Part shown: positions 46,611 to 58,680 of the stretch, piece after piece
How positions within the stretch are numbered: the stretch's first letter is position 1
Layout of the letters: each line of letters begins with the position of its first letter
DNA from: Phorcus lineatus
Lineage: Eukaryota; Mollusca; Gastropoda; Trochida; Trochidae
DNA length: 64,000 nucleotides
Direction: 5' to 3'
Assembly (NCBI GenBank): GCA_921293015.1
Contig: OV121097.1
Span: forward strand, 17,111,924-17,175,923
The notes under the pieces: model-generated
Database searches by the model: none
Seen by the model: only the letters and a program-made list of their open reading frames with translations
Told to the model about the DNA's origin: nothing
Translations under genes and position numbers: made by a program

Positions 46611-47810
46611 TGTAAATAACTGAAGACAAATACCGGTTCCTTGCCTGACGACCATTGTGCAAGCAACTGTTTAATGCAACACATACACAGATTGTGTAAA
46701 GTTAACAAAGAAGTAGTGAATGAGTCTTGATTATCCCTCATGATCCTAGGCTTCGACACGCTTACTTAGTTTGATGCTATTCATTGTGGGCGTTAGACCG
46801 TGAAACTGTCGAAATACTGACTCTGTACTTAGCATGTTATACGTAACATATGCTATGTTTAATATTCATTTTTAATATATGTTCAAAGTTTTTGTATCCT
46901 GGTATTAATGTATACTTCCAATTTTTCCATATAGGTTCTCTGAGAAATGATATGACGAAGCAAATATTAGTGCTTTATGTCTTAGGTTTTTGGTATTTAT
47001 ATCGATAAATAAGATTGTTTTTAGTAAGTATATTGACAATATAAGTAAGCAGCAGATAAAATGAATTTGATATGGTTAAAATCTTTCTAAGTCTAATGCT
47101 TGTAATAAAAGGAATATTGCCAGTTCAGGTTAATAAGGGGGTACAGAGTATGTTCATAGGTTAAATGAGTTGACCGTTGTCCGTGCTTTCATGCTAATTG
47201 GTTCAGAAACTTAATAAGTCAATTTAAAATGGAGATCCGGACAATTTAAGCCACTAGCACGCCTGTGAGTCAAAAGGTTTTTTTTTTAAACTTGGTATCG
47301 TTTTGAAAGTTTTACTATGCAAGTGCACGATTGACATTGAAAATGAGAACATTGTTTGGCATTTTAGGAGGAATATGCATATTGAGTAAGTTGATCAGGA
47401 CTTATATAAGTACAGAATACATAATTATATGAATAATATTTTTTTAAAGATACACTGTCAAAAGAAGTCCCTGAAATATGCTTTTTGTTTTTAAAACATA
47501 CCTAGTACTGTAAAATTCTTTCTGAAAAATTGAATAAATATTTATTTTTGTGACGGAGTAACTGTTGACCTTCCAGGCCTTACAACTGCAGCAAGGCAAA
47601 CTATTGTTAAGATGAAAAATTATGTGAACCATTGCTACTGAACTGTCCTTGCTGTAAATATTGTACTGTGCACTGTTTTGAATTTGATGCCTTGTAAATA
47701 TTCTCTGTGCGTTTATGTGACTAATTGATGTATTTCATATGTAATCTTCAAGAAATTCATTCATTCATGAAATAACTTCATTTTATAGTCCAAATTGGCC
47801 AAACAAAACA
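46611..47810. other. Intergenic, nothing recognised
   Basis: Sequence between the acidic-protein promoter and the fucosyltransferase 3' end. No exon or repeat was identified. Confidence 0.4.
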
Positions 47811-47816
47811 TTTATT
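47811..47816 (-). terminator. Candidate poly(A) signal of the fucosyltransferase gene
   Basis: AATAAA on the minus strand, about 355 nt beyond the stop codon at 48172. Confidence 0.45.
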
Positions 47817-48171
47817 ACAAATCTTTCTTAAGAAGAAGACAAGAATAGTGTTTTTAAAGTGTTGAACTTGTTGCTCTCAATAGGGGCCAAATTGTCAAAT
47901 CTAAAATCCATCATTTCCAGTGCCAAGTGAGTTTATGCTTAAGTTTTCATCTTTCAAGAGCTCTTGTTTCTGGAAAATAAGATAAACACTTGAAGAGTTT
48001 TAGTTAGGTATACTTTGAATAGAAGAGTCACCAAGTATGCATTGTAAAATCTCCATTTTCTGGATTGCCTTAGTAACCAAGATTGCCGCTTGCCATTCAG
48101 GAAGAAATATGAAAAGTCTTTGTGGCCACCTAATCATCCAGTCATAATCATCAATAGCCGAAACGTCTGTC

Positions 48172-51100
48172 CTATTCCATACCGATCCAACCAGGGTAGA
48201 AATAGTCATTAAAACCTTCTTGAAACTGTGACATCAAAACACTTCCCTCTTTCACTGGATGTTTATAATATACTGTTGCTCCCGGGGAAAGGTAACCTGC
48301 CCACCAACCAAAAGATCCAACTGATATAATGGTATGGTGACAGCGTGTCAATATAGCCATATCAACTGCAAAAGAGTTGTCTTCCATGTACATGACGTCA
48401 CTTCCTGTTATACTTTCTTTGCACCATTTTATGTCATCCGAGCACACCAAGAACAGCGGAGAATCGAATTTCTTTCGGAAATATGTCATGGCACGTTCGA
48501 AGTATTTTGGAGGAGCGATCTGGTATCCAAAGTCGAGAAATTTCTTTTTCTCAGTTATATCACCTTTACGTACATGGACCCCAACGGTTATCACTGGCTT
48601 TGATGTCATGTTGGTTATTTTGCGGAAGAGAGTTATCTTTTCCTGAAATAGAATCGATTTTCCTGTTAAAGAATTACTTTTAGTGTCATCTGCCAATGGT
48701 TCTGTAAACCCAATGACATGAAAAGAAATATAGCCATTATTATCCAATATAGCTCTCCAGGTTTCATCCGTGGTTACATAATAATAATGAGAAACCAATG
48801 TTGCATACTCAACATATTTGAAAACATGAAATTGTATGCATCATGTTTCATCAAATTAGAAACAATCATGTTACATCAGCGTACCCTTTGACGCCCAATG
48901 CAATGATGTAATAGTATTGTGATCTCATAATATGGTGATGTCAAACACAATTTTGTATGATAAAATGTTTTCACAAAATACACGAGTAAACCTTGATCCT
49001 TGAAGCTTAGAATATGCATGGATTCTTGTGACCACGACCAAAGAGAGATAAGATTCAGAACTTACCTGTATACGTTGAAGCGCGGTATCTAGTATCGCCC
49101 CTCTGAAGGTAAACTGTTCTCTGATATCCTCTTCAACATACCGGAAGTACTTCCAAGACTGAAGGTAAAGCGAAGGTCTGTAGTTCCTGCGTCCAGTCAG
49201 AGTCATTAATTCCTTGTTAAAAACTCCACTTTGTCCTTCGTTAACAACTTTGACGTTGAGGCATATACAGAAATCCTTGATTATTACAGCTTTGACTTTG
49301 AAATACTGCAGAAGCGGGTTCTCGATATGAAGAACAACGGTTTTGTTCACCGCCTTGGCCATGCCATATACAGAAGCAAATGCAAACATGTAGTTCCCTA
49401 TACCACCATAAAGATGTGTACACAGAAATTGCTTTTTCTCTTCGAATTCCTTCTGAAAATCATCATGGCAGCCTACTCGGTCAGGGGTTCCCTCTGTGAA
49501 ATTCAATTCTTTTATTTTGTTCTGCTGTCTATCATTAACAATATCAGTTCTTTTGAGTGGTTTGGTTCTTAAGGAAGCTTTGGTTGATAAAATCATTTTA
49601 AAAGACGTGTTTACCTCTGCATGTGAATCAGGATCAGAGTCATAAATGCTGACTTTTGTTTTCTTGTTAACATCAGCTCTTGGCTGTGTTAACAAACCTA
49701 CAATACTTTTTTGATGAAAGGCGGGTTCTTGTTTTTTGTTATAAATGCTTCTGTCCTTGAAGAAGACACATGCCAATAATAATACCAAAGTCACTAATGC
49801 TATCCGAATTACAAAGCGACCTGCAAGAAACAATAAGATGACACAATTAAAGTTTTCTCATATTCATAAACTATTCCATAATATCTATTGCCACTTCAGT
49901 AATTTTCTCAATTTCGAATACCCTTCACCTTTACATTTGCAAGTAGCCGAGCAAGTTATTGTGAGTTGGTTTTAGAAAGAAAGGTTGTAGCATAAATTAT
50001 TTAGTTCCTGGGAAAAATAGATACTGAACCACGTCAACTGTATAGCGATTGAATAATCCTATACTCTACACTTTAGTACCCCTGGGAATTTTCATGGGGG
50101 TCATTTGTACTTAAATTACCTCTCGGCGGTTGATTGGACTTTCACAATGAATTAGCTGGAGTCGGTAACAGTGTGATAGTCGATAAAGCTACATTAACTG
50201 AAAAATCTAAAGAATTTGGTTTGCCTCTGCTGTTTTAATGATATAAATGTAAATGATTGAGAAGAAGTGTTTCTTATTCAGTTGTAAAAAGATAAATATG
50301 AACTAAAAAGTGATTCATTTTACTATGTATAAAGATGATAAAAAAATATTACATTAACTATAAGGAAGAAACACTGGCCACAATTAGTTCTAATTGGGTT
50401 TCGTTCTCCATCGTCACCTTTGCGTATAAATTATTTTGTAAGTATTTATTTAATTGTTCTAAAATACTCAAATAAAAGATTCCAAGTTAGTAAATAAGAT
50501 AAAAGAAAAATATAAACACGATGTGAGTGACCCATATCTCTGATATTTGACAGATTCAAATTGGTTTTGCTGGTTTGCCACGAAGCTATTTTTCGATGCA
50601 AGCTGTCTATTAAAGCTTGCCTTTATAAACATCTTTGTTTTGTAATTTTATTGTAACGTTAATCTTGTAAAAGTTGTTAAATGTGAAACATAAAATAACA
50701 TCAACAACATAAATAAATGAAGCTGCAAAACAAAAAGATTATAATCGTATGTGTCCAAACAGGTTTGACCCATTGTACTTTTAGAAAGGGCATGTTAATT
50801 TACACGACAGGCGTTATAAACAAACCAAAGAAGACTTTTCGAAAAACACATTGGCTTAAACAACAAATCCTATATCTCTATGACCCCATGCTTGACCAGG
50901 TGATATTACACTAATGAAGCAGGGCGGGCAGGTCTTCAAAACTTAGACTTCGAATATATACATTCATTAATTAATAAGGTAAAAGGTCAGCCAGTTACAT
51001 AACTTTTAATGTGCATATCAATCAAACTTTATAAAGTTCCTAGGATTTTTCATCTTGCATGTGTGTGCTTGACCAGCTGATATTACACAAATGAAGCAGG

Positions 51101-52077
51101 GCGGGCTGGTCTTCGAAACTTTGACTTTAAATATATACTGACATAAATTGATAAGGTAAAAATTCAGCCAATTACATACCTTTTAAGGTACATATCAATC
51201 TAACTTTATAAAGTTCCTAGGATTTTCATCTAGCATGTGTGTGCCCATTGTCCAACCTTGCATTCCAACGAATTCGATAACATACTAAGACTAGCAATTG
51301 TCAGCGGTCAATGAGTGTTGTTATAACAACGAAACATAGCAATATGGTGTAAACGGTTTTTGGAGTCAGTAACATCTTTGATAAAGACATGATCATCTCG
51401 ATAACAACTTCCTTTATTGTGAGTTTCAAAGTAGAGAAGTTGTTGTTAAGATGCTGTTAAGTCTTTTAAGGGCATTTAGAAGTATTATACATAGGGAAGA
51501 GAAGATTTTCTGGATAACAAATTCTTTATTGTGAAATTTAAATTGCGAAGTTGTTATCAAGAAAATCGTATCTTCGTTATGTGTAACTCTCCTAATTGTT
51601 ATTCAAGGACTTCGTAACATCTTTACAACGACTTCTTAATTTTGAAATTCACAATAAAAAAAAAAGTAAAAATGAATTGCATATATCAACTTTAGTAGGA
51701 GACACAGTATCTGATATTTTATTGACTCGACCTCATTTTGCAGATTTGTCACATGTCTTCGCCATCCTTTTATTGTGAAACTATTTTTACGCATGCTGTC
51801 TCTATAAAATCTGGTGCTTAATCCTTAACGTCATTGATTTAATTTGTTATTGTCATTATCTTCAAAATTGGTTTGTTAAATTAAAAAATATAAATAACAT
51901 CAACAATTTACTCAAAATCATCAAAACAAAATTAAAATAACCGATAAGACGCATTCAATCTGATAAGGGTATGTATATTTATTTCACGTGAAAGACGTTA
52001 TACACAAATCAAAAGATATATTTTGAAAAACACTTACTTTGGCATAAACAACAAATCCTGCATTTCCTTGACCCCAT
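48172..52077 (-). CDS. Alpha-1,2-fucosyltransferase-like enzyme (GT11), three exons
   Basis: Exons on the minus strand are 52077-52038, 49820-49066 and 48642-48172, in total 1266 nt and 421 residues. Exon 1 (MGSRKCRICCLCQ) is inferred from an ATG, a strong GTAAGTG donor and the phase needed by exon 2. The stretch before 49820 is an acceptor (tttcttgcag), so the frame does not start there. Residues about 17-34 are a single membrane span (IALVTLVLLLACVFF), giving a type II Golgi protein with a Cys-rich cytosolic tip, then a stem of about 85 residues. The catalytic domain starts with LYGGIGNYMF (GGLGNQMF in the family) and YLQSWKYF. HVRKGD at 288-293 is the GDP-fucose-binding HxRRGD motif. Then come LVCSDDIKWCKE and SVGSFGWWAGYLS. 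The enzyme would add alpha-1,2-fucose to galactose-containing glycans. Exons 2 and 3 are certain; exon 1 is moderately supported. Confidence 0.92.
50560..50895 (-). pseudogene. Decayed duplicate of fucosyltransferase exon 1 and flanks
   Basis: This stretch resembles 51760-52085, for example cgttataaacaaaccaaag against cgttatacacaaatcaaaa and acaacaaatcctatatctc against acaacaaatcctgcatttc, with aaataacatcaacaa in both. The duplicated exon reads ATGGGGTCA then TAG on the minus strand, and its GTAAGT donor has become TGTGTT. It is a dead copy of the first exon, left in the first intron of the live gene. Confidence 0.6.
50884..51244. repeat. Tandem duplication, unit about 178 bp, two copies
   Basis: The first copy begins at about 50889 (cttgaccaggtgatattaca) and the second at about 51069 (cttgaccagctgatattaca). 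Both contain aatgaagcagggcgggc and end with gttcctaggattttcat and gcatgtgtgtg. Divergence is moderate, about 10-15% by eye. It lies in the fucosyltransferase first intron. Confidence 0.85.
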
Positions 52078-52956
52078 GCTTCGACATGACGCTGATGACT
52101 CAAAGGTGAGTAAGATTTCAGAACATACCACGGAGTGAAGGTATTACCCAGGTTATTGGTTCTCCGATAAATTGTCAATTAATCTTATCAAGCTGAATAA
52201 CATGCGAAGGTAAAGAAATAAATCATTGATAAGACGGTAGCCGACTTTTCACGAATAAGGGGGTAGCGGACACTGTTTAACTTTCTGTCGCAAATAAAGT
52301 AGTATTTGAAAACCAGGGCCAATATGAACATAAGCCATTTACAATCTGACAAACTTCTGATATATGTTATCTTATCTAAAGGTTTAGACCTATTGTTATT
52401 ATCTAAAACCTATAATATTTTAATATTCAATATAAGGTTTGGTGTTCACTTATGAAAAAGTCACAGCAAATATTTTTACGTCCGGGTCTTCGTTGCTTTG
52501 TATTACTTACATTCATCGTCATGATATAGCATACAAGTTTCATTACTTAATGAAAAATAAAGTATTATACATAGGGTCAAAACCTTTTCAAACTTTTAAC
52601 TAAAATGACCTTCATCCTCTTTGAATGACAATGTTGATATATTCACCCAAAAAAGAAACGCACGGGTAATTTTAAAAGGTGTGGTTTAAATAAAATTCAT
52701 CAAGTATATGTTATGTGTTCTAATGACGATGAATAGGTGTATAATCTGTCATTCAATCGTTAACACATACTATGTTGTATACAATTATCCTTAAAACGTC
52801 ATTTTCATATAACACATCTAAGCTTAAAAAAGATATTAACCTTTGAATTTCTGGTAATATAAGTATATGCAAAGACAATGTATCGTCATGTATGTATTTT
52901 TCATTTTTTGCATGAACAGAAACAATTACTCTTCTAATATTGTGTTCAAAAAAAGA

Positions 52957-53140
52957 ACAAGATTCAAGATTCAAGATTCAAGATTCAAGATATTTTATTT
53001 GTAGAAAGGCAAAAGACCCGAAGTACAAATTTGATTACAATATGTTACAGAGTTACCATTTTTTGTTTTATACATTAAAAAAAATGTTTGAGAAATTTTG
53101 CAAGATTAATGAGAAAAATATTATCATTCAAAAGACATAA
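52957..53140 (-). mobile_element. 3' end of a truncated LINE with heptanucleotide tail
   Basis: On the minus strand, ttctacaaataaaatatctt is followed by (gaatctt)n to 52957. A poly(A)-like signal plus a short tandem tail is the usual 3' terminus of several non-LTR families. Upstream sequence (to about 53140) has no coding motif, so the copy is 5'-truncated. It is a different family from the LINE at 16693. Confidence 0.6.
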
Positions 53141-54240
53141 ACTTGAAGCATTATCATAAGGGTTGTATTAACAATTATGTTCAAAATAAGAATAAATCGT
53201 CAATAATCATCTTGGCAGTTACGTTGCACATCGTTTTCAGGCTGAGAAAACGCCCATATCATTTCTTTGAATGTAAATTAATAATTGTATGCAACTTAAC
53301 CTGCGTTAGAACTAAAAGGTCATGGTCACCATGCACGTACAAATCTGTTACATCAAGTTTTCAAGTTTTTGGAATACACGATCATATTTTACGTGTTTAA
53401 ATTTCACTTTTGTCATAAGGTTGCGAATAGACTGAATAAAAGTCTAAATCTTGTTATGCGCGTTGTTTTCAGGCCTATTAGGAGAGGAAAACCACCGATA
53501 AAGCTAGCTCATGTCACGTTATCGCATCGCGAACAATATATATGACGGGAACTCGCGCTGAAACAGTCGATGCTATTCGAAAGTAAAACGTGATTATTTA
53601 AAACGGCGTATACGGAGAACACGTGACCGACGAACGGGTCTGTATCAGTTTCAAGTTTAATCAGTTGTATCTGCATGTGTACGGATAGGAAAGGGAAGGC
53701 TCGCCCTCAGACTAGCTTTGAAAATAACATAATATATTATTCAACTCCAGTATTTCGAAACTCAATGATGCTGTGGTACGAGTTGTGTTGATATGGAAAT
53801 GTTAGACGAAGGGACGTCCATGTCATACAAATGTAATTGATGGTGCTTTTGAAACAGTCCAGTTAAACAGGTAACTTATAGGAATAATGTGGGTTCTTTA
53901 CATTTGAATATTTGTACAAACATAGCACACGTTTTTAAAAAGAGAAACATTTAGAAATGAATTTCCATAGCTACGTTTTAGGAAAATATTGCTTTGTCAT
54001 GACAAGGCATTGTTCAGGCAATATTTATATTTGTTGATATTCTGTCATAACATATATTATTTTGTTGTTTTATAAGCAAAATTGTGGTTTGTTTGTTTCC
54101 AGTAATATAATAGTCACTTTATTGACTGAATTTGAAACCATGATTGGATGGGAAATGAACTACAGGATATTTGAGCCGCATGATGTTTCCTGATCTCCGA
54201 GTGTAATCGTTACAATATCGCTTGAACATGCCATTAGACA
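53141..54240. other. Intergenic, nothing recognised
   Basis: No exon or RNA gene was identified. The segment 53470-53700 is more GC- and CpG-rich than its surroundings and could be promoter-like, without further support. Confidence 0.3.
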
Positions 54241-54654
54241 AATCTGAAAAAAATCGACCGTTCTTCGAGGTATAAACGTTTTTGAATATTAACTCATGCG
54301 GGATTCGAACGTACTCTATCAGAGGCCGTCCTCTCCACAACGGTCTGAGAGCACCCTCCTTGCTGGCATGTTCTTACACCAGTTTAGCGCAGACAAAACC
54401 TAATCATTAGCAGATCAATAACTACATCCCGTTTGAAAATAACGATAGCGACGATCAAGGTTAACGAATGGTAAACGGGAGTTGCTTGCCCTTACTTCTG
54501 ATACCGAAAGCTTTTACCGGAGTTCTTTTGATTGGCTAGTTGAGATTGGGTCAGAACGTGCGAGCAAGGAGGGTGCTTTCAGACCGCTTTCAGACACGCA
54601 ATAGTCAATATTTAAAAACCTTTCGCTCGGAACACGGTCGATTTTAATCAGACT
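54241..54654. mobile_element. TIR element (family 2), copy 1, with tRNA-like box
   Basis: The left end aatctgaaaaaaatcgaccg and right end cggtcgattttaatcagact are inverted repeats. The interior shares accagtttagcgcagacaaa, acctaatcattagc, gatcaaggttaacgaatggt and more with 62364-62686. The minus strand at about 54310-54298 holds gttcgaatcccgc, a good B-box-like sequence. No ORF. Confidence 0.8.
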
Positions 54655-55130
54655 GCCATCAGACCAACTTTCAGTTGTTTCAATTGCTTAGTTTAAGATG
54701 ACATGTCATCATGAATTACTGTGTATTTGCTATAAAATATCTGAAACACACAGAATTTATTTTCTCATTTTACTAATAGAAAGACATTTAAAATCTTTGC
54801 CGTTGCACTTTTTAGATCTAAAGTGTCCTCAAGAAACGTTTCCAATTGCAAGAGAATGTCTTTAATGAAAATTGTTTTCAAAGTTCACAAAAATGACCGC
54901 AAATGTTTTTCCTCAATATTTGATCATTTCATCCACAATTAAGGTTGGTGGGGTTGAAATGTGAGATGTTATGACACTCTGTAGATAATATATTTGGCAT
55001 AACTAATGTTAATTTGGGAAAATTAAAAAGTATATATCTTATCTTTCAAAATCGTGCCACTGCCAATTTCAGAACATCTGTTTGAAATCCACATGAATGC
55101 TATGTCAGTATTTTCGTTGATGGATTTATT
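54655..55130. other. Intergenic, nothing recognised
   Basis: AT-rich sequence with no feature that I can support. Confidence 0.4.
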
Positions 55131-56151
55131 TCAAATAATGGCGGCTAGAACATAGTCAAAAGATGACCCATCGTACCCTGGGTATTCAAATGAACAGTTC
55201 TGTGAAATCTGCTTTGTTTCAACTTTACTTCTATAGTTAAAGATGTATAAAATATCCTCAAAAACGCGAATCCGCTGTGATGATCCTGTCATCTTTCCAC
55301 GACATGACTTTGTTTCCCCATCATTGTACACGATGTTCACTTTGAAAGATTTACCATCCCTACCATTAAAAACAAACATAGTGCTGTTTGGATATGTACG
55401 AATTGCAACATACGTCATTTGATGTTCTTTCGGAAGCAAAACATGAGTTTTGTTCGAGGGAAGAGTAGCACAGAGCAGATATCCCCTTCTATTCTTTCTC
55501 TTTATCCAGCAGATCAAGTCTCCGTTAAGATTTAGGTGGGACATAAAGAATCGTTGACGAAGTTTGTACCATAGTGTGTCATCTTTCCCAGTTAACTTTG
55601 ATACAACTCGTATTTCCCTTTCCGTGTAATAAATCAATTTATCTTTGTAAATTATCAGGTAATAGGGGAGTTTCCGGTGAAGGAATACATCTGATGTCGT
55701 TTGTTCCATAGTTTGTTGATTTTTAAAAAAGTGGACCAAAACAGGTTATTTGTCTCTCTATCATACACTATAGAATACACAGAATCTTTAATCTTTATCC
55801 CCGTTTTCTTTGTTTCGTTTGATGTAAATGATCCCTTTAAAATACTTCGACCTTTTCACCCCTGTGAGACACCATCAGAAACGATGGAGTCTTTACCAGT
55901 TTTGTTTGATGAGCGTTCTGAGATTTTGCACTGCTCCCTGTCTTCGTCATCAAATATCGAAGCACCCCAGTTTCTTTGTTAAGTTCGACTGAATCAACAT
56001 TCAAGTAAATACATCCTGAAGTTGCTGTGCATCCAACCTCACATTTGAGCATGGCTCCGTGTGTTCTCAGGTAGACATACTCTTTCGCTGTCTCATAATT
56101 TCCAGAAAAGGAAGTTCCAAACAACAATGCAAAGAAACACAAGTTCTCCAT
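55131..56151 (-). pseudogene. Secreted protein, broken by frameshifts at homopolymers
   Basis: The first segment (ATG 56151 to about 55840) has a signal peptide (MENLCFFALLFGTSFS) and a Cys-containing part (MLKCEVGCTATSGCIYLNV). A second frame follows with SVYSIVYDRETNNLFWS, and a third (to stop 55131) with LPYYLIIYKDKLIYYTERE, GDLICWIKRKNRRGYLLCA and a C-terminal part. The recurring hydrophobic strand pattern with YD..TN.LFW resembles blades of a beta-propeller (LDL-receptor YWTD-like), but I cannot name a family. The shifts fall near runs (gaaaagg, gaaaacggggataaag, ttttttaaaaa), so either the gene is decaying or the assembly has indels. A short 74-bp intron could replace one shift but not both. 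Confidence 0.55.
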
Positions 56152-56398
56152 GATAAATGTGTATTGTTTTAGGGGGAAATATGTGACTGCGTGATATAAT
56201 CAGTGATCATTGACTTAGTTCTCTGATTACAATGCTTCGATTAGATCTTGCTTCTAGCCAAGACGAATCTCGACATTCCTTATGGAGGCGTGTCTATTTG
56301 TTGTCTTGTACGTTTACTTTAATCAATACAGAAACAATAAGACAAGCCAGGAAGGGAAGTCAATAAGGTCATAGAAGTTGTTATAGAACAGAAGCCAA
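56152..56398. other. 5' flank of the broken secreted-protein gene
   Basis: No TATA box at a convincing distance and no other feature seen. Confidence 0.3.
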
Positions 56399-56880
56399 TG
56401 GTTGTGACTTTTATTTTATTTTTCAATATAATCTCCCTAGATTTCGATGCACTTTGCCAATTTATCTTTTAGACTGTCGCAACCCTTGCGGCAGAAGTCT
56501 TCTGAATTGCTTCAACAAGTCAGCATATTAGGCTCTTGTTTCTGTAATTTTAGTTGATGTATAGTTAAATCCCAGATAATGATCGTAATGATCATGCCAA
56601 CAGAAGGGTTCTGAACTTCTAGGGTGCAGGAAAGTGCTTATGCTTCCGTTGCATGGGTTTTCGTTTGGTGTAAAGATCCCAGTGATGAATACACGTTCTG
56701 TAACCAGACGGGCATGAAAGTTATCAAGTTCAACACTCTAGATGTCCAAAAGCTGACGACTGGATTCAACTCTCTGGTATTAATCTTGTGCAAGTGCTCA
56801 TGAATTATGGTGCAAACACTTTCATGAGAAATGCGACACTCTGAACAAATCTCGTTTTCCATTTTCTACGATAGGACATT
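56399..56880 (-). mobile_element. mariner transposase relic
   Basis: The minus strand at 56862-56640 begins with ENEICSECRISHESVCTIIH, the second helix-turn-helix block of mariner transposases (ISHGS..TIIHE). It runs into a degraded stretch corresponding to the catalytic core start (an IHHWDLYTK block in another frame). Around 56500-56410 there is a C-terminal-like block (QSASKSREII). Stops and shifts are numerous and the middle is deleted. Confidence 0.75.
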
Positions 56881-57013
56881 AAGTCCTGGACCCGTGCAAC
56901 CAAATCATCTGTAATAGCTTCGCTACGCTACGCCTCGGAGACCCACGATTCAAACAGGAGGTGTATTGAGCGATACACCTCGGGAAGTGTGGGTATATCT
57001 CTCACTTGTCTTC

Positions 57014-57128
57014 CTGGGTGTATTAATACTCGCTTCTTTGAACTTATTGACATACCCTCGTGTATATGTTTGTTCTAGGGTTGGAAAGCATTTGTAAAAC
57101 TTCAAAGAAGCGAATTTTTACCTCCCCA
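57014..57128. repeat. Short inverted repeat, about 31-bp arms
   Basis: ctgggtgtattaatactcgc with ttctttgaact at the left pairs imperfectly with acttcaaagaagcgaatttt and tacctccccag at the right; inside, cataccctcgtgtata is also partly symmetric. Possibly a small MITE. Confidence 0.5.
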
Positions 57129-57740
57129 GTTTACATATTTTGAAAGAGATACTTAATGTTGTAGAATCATTTAAGTTGAAAATGGATATTGTTTTGTCAT
57201 AAAAATACCGTTATGTTTTAAATATATTATTAAGGTGAAAATAAAAACACATAGATAATTGGATGTTTAAGATTTGAATGTATTTTCTCTGGGTTTTGTT
57301 TTTGTATCATAAAAGGAAATACAACTTGCTAAGTTATGTCAAGAGTTATCGTTCAAGAATGTCTAGTAATTCAGTATTCTTGCCTTGAAGAAGAATTGTG
57401 ATCTCCTGTTTTCTGCAAAAAGCATTCCCAGTTCGGTGTGTTATTTCATCGATTGATTCTCAAGTCTCAAACATAACAAGATTGTAGAGTTACCATCAAG
57501 AAAGTTTTTTAGTTTGGTATTTGAAATAAAGATTAGCAATCAACTCTTAGACAAGCAGGCGTGTATGTTCATGATTTAAAGCCTCCGAACCTTAATACAA
57601 TCAGTGCAAAGAATATAATAATCTAAATGCTGAAAATTATATGAACAAGGTTCTCGAGGATGGAAACTTTCACGAAAAAGGCATAAGTGGGTAGGATAGG
57701 CAAGCTCTCGGTGTCTGAAATGACATCAGGGTGTATACTC

Positions 57741-57890
57741 CTCAAGCATTTAGATCGATTGTTCAAACTCCTCAAGCATTTGTATCGCTTCACCCAACTC
57801 TTCAAGCATTTGTTTCGCTTTTTCCAACTACTCAAACATTTCTATCGCTTGTCCAACTCCTTCAGCATTTGCGTCGCTTGTTCGAACGGG
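57741..57890 (-). repeat. Decayed coding minisatellite, 30-bp unit, five copies
   Basis: On the minus strand the unit aagcgatacaaatgcttgag plus gagtttgaac repeats five times (unit lengths 29-30). One frame reads decapeptides such as QAIEMFE, KAKQMLEELG and EAIQMLEEFE, interrupted by two stops (TAG in unit 2, TAA in unit 5). A period that is a multiple of three with a helical, Leu/Glu-rich peptide suggests a former coiled-coil coding repeat. Confidence 0.6.
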
Positions 57891-57991
57891 CACTTCAGAA
57901 TAATAATGTATAAAATAATGTATAATGTATAATAATCGTTGATTAAAATATTGTCAACTAAATTTAGCTCAATGTAGAAATCAACTATAAC

Positions 57992-57993
<2 letters not shown>

Positions 57994-58027
<34 letters not shown>
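57994..58027. repeat. Poly-G run of 34 G
   Basis: An uninterrupted run of 34 G on the plus strand. It can form G-quadruplexes, and its length may be inexact because such runs are hard to sequence. Confidence 0.95.
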
Positions 58028-58397
58028 CTATTTTGAATGCGTTTTTTTTTATCCTAATTGGGAAGCGGGGATATTTGAGGTATGCTTCTACACTCGTTTT
58101 ATCTTCTGCTGTTTAGTGTTCAACATAATAATCAGAGAACTCTGCTTTGCACAAGAATGGAATGTTCATCTGATTGATTTCTTTTGTGTAACTAATTTCA
58201 AGTTCAAGTGGATGTTTTTGAATGTAAAGAATATTTATCAAGAGATAACAACAGATGACTGAAAATATACAAGTAACCACGAAATTTTGGGAAACATAAT
58301 AATTGATGAGAAAACGATCATGACAAAGTATAATCTTAATCTGTCCACAAGTGTAAAAGTGAGCATATGTATAAAGGACACTCTAAATCTGTCCACA

Positions 58398-58458
58398 CAC
58401 ACACACGCTCGCACACACACACACACCTACACACACGCACGCACACCCACACACACAG
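58398..58458. repeat. (CA)n microsatellite
   Basis: cacacacacacgctcgcaca and similar imperfect CA repeats that lead directly into the left arm of the palindrome at 58454. More CA follows the right arm (58606-58616). Confidence 0.9.
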
Positions 58459-58605
58459 GGGCGTGTATCGCTTAGAAATAGCTTAAGAAAGACATATATA
58501 CCCATAGACCCTACCCTACTACTATCCTTTTATATAGTAGTAGGGTAGGGTCTATGGGTATATATGTCTTTCTTAAGCTATTTCTAAGCGATACGCGCCC
58601 CTGTG
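58454..58605. repeat. Nearly perfect palindrome, 71-bp arms, 10-bp loop
   Basis: The left arm is 58454-58524 and the right arm 58535-58605, with the loop tccttttata. By eye the arms differ at one base (ggggcgtgtatcgc against ggggcgcgtatcgc). CA repeats lie on both sides. It could be a recent inverted duplication or a fold-back artefact of sequencing. Confidence 0.9.
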
Positions 58606-58680
58606 CACACACACACCTATAAATTTATCTTCATTGCTATCATTTTCGATGAGAAAAACATGGTAACAGTACTTACGTAC

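Noticed and set aside
49821-49833. Fucosyltransferase start at 49833
   Set aside because: The codon is TTG and the sequence there is a splice acceptor (tttcttgcag). The start must be in an upstream exon, inferred at 52077.
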